From CAYXVU01 sp964468725 (GTDB lineage: Bacteria > Acidobacteriota > Blastocatellia > UBA7656): a stretch of 7,165 nucleotides of DNA. The notes under the pieces were generated by a model. The model ran no database searches, was not told the DNA's origin, and saw only the letters and a list, made by a program, of their open reading frames with translations. Shown piece by piece: positions 4,604-7,165 of this stretch (position 1 is the stretch's first letter; each line of letters starts with the position of its first letter). Where the stretch lies: the NCBI GenBank assembly GCA_964468725.1, contig CAYXVU010000281.1, positions 1 to 7,165 of the forward strand, given 5' to 3'. A program made the translations under genes and the position numbers.

Positions 4604-6787
4604 TCAAACTTCAACCGTCTCGCCGCTGGCACGCTCAATATCGAGCACCCCGCGCACCGATTTCAGTGCGCTGGTCATCTTCTCCAAATGTTTCATATCA
4701 AAAATCTCTGCCGTAACAATCAGTTGGCCGCGCCCTTCTTCATCCAGCGAAGCGCGAATGTCGCGGATATTGGTTCCGACATTTGCAATTGCCTGCGTAA
4801 CATCGGCGACCATCCCCGGGCGATCTTCTGTGACCAGTCGAACGGTAACCGGATAGGAAGATGAACTGGAGCCGTCGGCCTTTAACCACTCGACTTCGAT
4901 AAGCCGTTCGGGGTTAATACGCAAACTGGGTGCATTCGAGCAGCGCGTCGAATGGACGGCAACGCCTTTCCCGCGAGTGATATAGCCGAGAATCTCCTCA
5001 CCGCGAATGGGGTTGCAACACTGTGCGCGATAGACCAAGATGTCGTCCACCCCTTTGACCGCGATTCGATCTTGAAATCCCAAAGCGCGTTTGACGACCT
5101 GGGCAATTGAGGGCTTCTTCTCGTCGGTTATTTCACCGGCGCGTTCCGGCGGCAGCAGCTTGGCAATCACACTGCGCGGCAGAACCTTTCCGTAACCCAT
5201 TGCGGCAATCAAATCTTCTGCCCGCGCAACGCCGTAGTCTGGTGCTAGCCTCTCTAAATCCCCATTAGCATAGATTTTCTTCACGCTCAGGCGAAAGCGG
5301 TCAGCCTCTTTCTCAAAGAGTTTCTTCCCTAATTCGACAGCCGTCTCTCTTTCGGTCTCTGCCAGATAATGGCGAATCTTCGAGCGCGCTCGCGCCGTCT
5401 TAACGAAGTTCATCCAATCGCGCGACGGGTGGGCTGACGGCGTGGTCATGATCTCTACGACATCGCCATTGCGGAGTTGATAACGCAGCGGCACGATGCG
5501 TCCGTTGGCCTTCGCTCCGTTGCAGGTCATGCCAACTTCAGTGTGAATGGCAAAGGCAAAATCTATTGGCGTCGCTCCCTTTGGCAATTCAATCACTTTC
5601 CCCTTCGGGGTAAAACAATAGACGTCTTTCGGATAGAGATCGAGTTTGAGCGAGTCTAAAAACTCGCGTGAATCACGCACCTCTTGTTGCCCTTCGACCA
5701 AACGTTTCAACCAGACAAAGGCTTGATCTTCTTCCGTATTCGTTCCGCGACGACCCTCTTTATATTTCCAATGTGCGGCGATGCCCTCTTCGGCCACTTC
5801 ATGCATATTTTGGGTACGAATCTGCACTTCAAAGGGATGCCCATTTTCACCGACGACGGAGGTATGTAACGACTGATAGAAATTCTCGCGCGGCATTGCA
5901 ATCCAGTCTTTGAAGCGTGTAGGAATGGGCTTCCAGGCCTGATGAATGACGCCGAGTGCGGCATAACAATCTTTGACCGATGAAGTAATAATGCGAATGG
6001 CGATCAAATCATACACTTGATCTATGGTGATCTGCTGCCGTTTAAGTTTGTGATAGATGGAGTAGAGCCGTTTGATGCGCCCTTCAATCATGAGCGCTTC
6101 AATCTCCGAGGCGCTCATCATCTCCTGTATGCGGCGCTTAATATCCTCAAGGTAGGCTTCCAACCGCAACCGGCGGCTCTCGACCAACTCTTTGAGTTTT
6201 TCATACTCCTCCGGCTCCAAATACTTGAAGGCCAAATCTTCCAACTCTCCGCGCACACGGCTCATGCCAAGCCGGTGAGCGATGGGCGAATAGACATCCA
6301 AGGTCTCCTGTGCGATGCGGTGTTGCTTGGCTTGCGACAGATGCTCAAGGGTTCGCATATTGTGCAAGCGATCTGCCAGCTTAACCAAAACAACGCGCAC
6401 ATCATCGACCATTGCCAGCAACATCTTCCGCATATTGAGCGCCTGACGGTCTTCGGAAGAGACTTGGTCTAATTTGGATATCTTCGTCAAACCGTCTACG
6501 AGGTGCGCCACCTCTTTGCCGAAGTACTGTTCAATGTCCTGCACGGTCGTCTCTGTATCTTCCACAACATCATGCAATAGTCCGGTTGTGACGCAGATTG
6601 GATCAAGCCGAAGTTCGGCCAAGATGTTGGCAACTTCGAGGGGATGAACCATATACGGCTCACCGGATTTGCGCACCTGACCGCGATGTTCACGCGCCGA
6701 AAATAGATACGCGCGCCGCAGCAACTCTTCATCCGCGTTGGGGTGATTCTCCTTTACCTTTTCGATAATCTTCTCGAAACGAATCAT
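4604..6787 (-). CDS. rel: Bifunctional (p)ppGpp synthetase/hydrolase of the long RSH (Rel/SpoT) family
   Basis: From the ATG at 6787 the protein has 727 residues, the usual long-RSH length (a TTG at 6799 would add four). Domains in order are as follows. The N-terminal HD hydrolase has YMVHP, LLHDVVEDT (about 70-78) and LADRLHN (about 137-143), all metal-binding residues present. The synthetase (about 235-345) has GRIKRLYSIYHKLKR, RFKDWIAMPR, YQSLHTSVV and VQIRT. TGS is at about 388-450, a helical region follows, then the zinc-finger-like/RIS part with CCNPI and a later His and Cys (about 590-616), and ACT (about 645-723). The RFKD motif (RXKD rather than EXDD) is that of bifunctional enzymes, so I infer both synthesis of (p)ppGpp from GTP/GDP and ATP on stalled ribosomes and its hydrolysis. 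Hence rel, not relA. No domain is broken. The ribosome-binding site is weak (GAGAG, very close to the ATG). The upstream terminator separates it from the TPR gene. Confidence 0.96.
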   Translation of the reverse strand: MIRFEKIIEKVKENHPNADEELLRRAYLFSAREHRGQVRKSGEPYMVHPLEVANILAELRLDPICVTTGLLHDVVEDTETTVQDIEQYFGKEVAHLVDGLTKISKLDQVSSEDRQALNMRKMLLAMVDDVRVVLVKLADRLHNMRTLEHLSQAKQHRIAQETLDVYSPIAHRLGMSRVRGELEDLAFKYLEPEEYEKLKELVESRRLRLEAYLEDIKRRIQEMMSASEIEALMIEGRIKRLYSIYHKLKRQQITIDQVYDLIAIRIITSSVKDCYAALGVIHQAWKPIPTRFKDWIAMPRENFYQSLHTSVVGENGHPFEVQIRTQNMHEVAEEGIAAHWKYKEGRRGTNTEEDQAFVWLKRLVEGQQEVRDSREFLDSLKLDLYPKDVYCFTPKGKVIELPKGATPIDFAFAIHTEVGMTCNGAKANGRIVPLRYQLRNGDVVEIMTTPSAHPSRDWMNFVKTARARSKIRHYLAETERETAVELGKKLFEKEADRFRLSVKKIYANGDLERLAPDYGVARAEDLIAAMGYGKVLPRSVIAKLLPPERAGEITDEKKPSIAQVVKRALGFQDRIAVKGVDDILVYRAQCCNPIRGEEILGYITRGKGVAVHSTRCSNAPSLRINPERLIEVEWLKADGSSSSSYPVTVRLVTEDRPGMVADVTQAIANVGTNIRDIRASLDEEGRGQLIVTAEIFDMKHLEKMTSALKSVRGVLDIERASGETVEV

Positions 6788-6859
6788 AGCTCTCAACAAC
6801 CCGACAGCTCAGTCGCTATTCCTCTTCACGCTAAACCGGCAACCGCCTTACGGAAATAG

Positions 6860-6890
6860 AAAAAGGTGACGCTCTCTTCGAAGCGTCACC
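6860..6890 (-). terminator. Rho-independent terminator of the TPR gene
   Basis: A perfect 9-bp G+C-rich stem, GGTGACGCT (6865-6873) and AGCGTCACC (6882-6890), closes an 8-base loop. On the minus strand it is followed at once by TTTTTCTATTT (6864 downward). It ends transcripts coming from the TPR gene, whose stop codon is about 30 bases upstream. The remaining 6788-6859 stretch before rel holds no promoter I can defend; TTGCCG near 6838 has only a poor -10 partner. Confidence 0.92.
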
Positions 6891-6919
6891 TCGCATTCTA
6901 GCACACGAGAAAAGAGCCT

Positions 6920-7165
6920 TCACTGAGTAGCGGAGGCCGCCCCGTTCGCCTGCTTTTGCTTTTGCATGTCCAGATATTTTTGATCCAGTTCTTTGACCTT
7001 CGTCTCGATATCTTTCCTCCGTGCCGGGTTGGTTTCGATCTTTAGGTCTTCGAGCAAGGTGAGCTTTTCATAGAAGAAGGCATCCGCGTAATCTGGTTTT
7101 ACCGAAACCGTGCGCTGTAAAAATTCATGGGCTTGCTGAATTTTCGGCTTCATCTTTTCCAGCAC
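6920..7165 (-). CDS. C-terminal end of a probable TPR-repeat protein, 5' end beyond the window
   Basis: The minus-strand frame is open from the window edge to a stop at 6922-6920, giving the last 82 codons including the stop. The visible start is an internal GTG at the edge, not a real start. The piece AHEFLQRTVSVKPDYADAFF has the TPR helix pattern (an A..FL...... V.P.YADA.. repeat, about residues 12-31). It is followed by LTLLEDLKIETNPARRKDIETKVKELD, a charged helix resembling the tails of many TPR proteins, then a Lys/Gln-rich end and NGAASATQ. TPR proteins are protein-binding scaffolds; the partner cannot be deduced. The rest of the gene would show how many repeats there are and whether it is secreted. 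It ends just before the strong terminator. Confidence 0.75.
   Translation of the reverse strand: MLEKMKPKIQQAHEFLQRTVSVKPDYADAFFYEKLTLLEDLKIETNPARRKDIETKVKELDQKYLDMQKQKQANGAASATQ

Noticed and set aside
5668..6472. Plus-strand open frames of 60-151 codons opposite rel
   Set aside because: They are shadows of the rel coding strand with no ribosome-binding sites or recognisable domains.

Overview
The window is a fragment of a bacterial chromosome with a housekeeping character and nearly all genes on the minus strand. A run of 10 Ns at 230-239 shows that it comes from a draft assembly. Composition looks moderate in G+C. A zinc-ribbon type bL28, a TPR protein, an ABC-F ATPase and intergenic heptanucleotide repeats together suggest a non-model environmental bacterium. 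An Acidobacteriota (Blastocatellia-like) origin is my best guess, but it rests on general resemblance only and is weakly held.

Layout in the minus-strand reading direction (right to left): the 3' end of a TPR-type protein gene (7165-6920); a clear rho-independent terminator (6860-6890); a full-length bifunctional (p)ppGpp synthetase/hydrolase, rel (6787-4604); and ridA (4495-4118), an enamine/imine deaminase with a good sigma70-type promoter of its own. The only plus-strand gene is rpmB (3859-4050), encoding ribosomal protein bL28. It converges on ridA across a 61-bp perfect-armed palindrome and diverges from a SurA/PrsA-like parvulin lipoprotein gene (3757-2540). That gene is interrupted by an in-frame TAA in the middle of its prolyl-isomerase domain. 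A heptamer-repeat intergenic region follows, then an ABC-F translation-factor ATPase (2450-561) and the 5' part of hemW (528 to beyond position 1), which contains the N gap.

The genes do not form one pathway. Several concern translation and its stress response: bL28, the ABC-F ATPase acting on ribosomes, and Rel sensing stalled ribosomes. The others are metabolite damage control (RidA), envelope protein folding (the parvulin lipoprotein) and heme insertion (HemW).

I found no previously undescribed multi-gene system. The points most worth a second look are the nonsense codon in the parvulin gene and two unrelated intergenic repeats. Both repeats are built of 7-bp units in inverted orientation, and both lie directly against stop codons. 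No tRNA, rRNA, CRISPR array or insertion sequence was seen.
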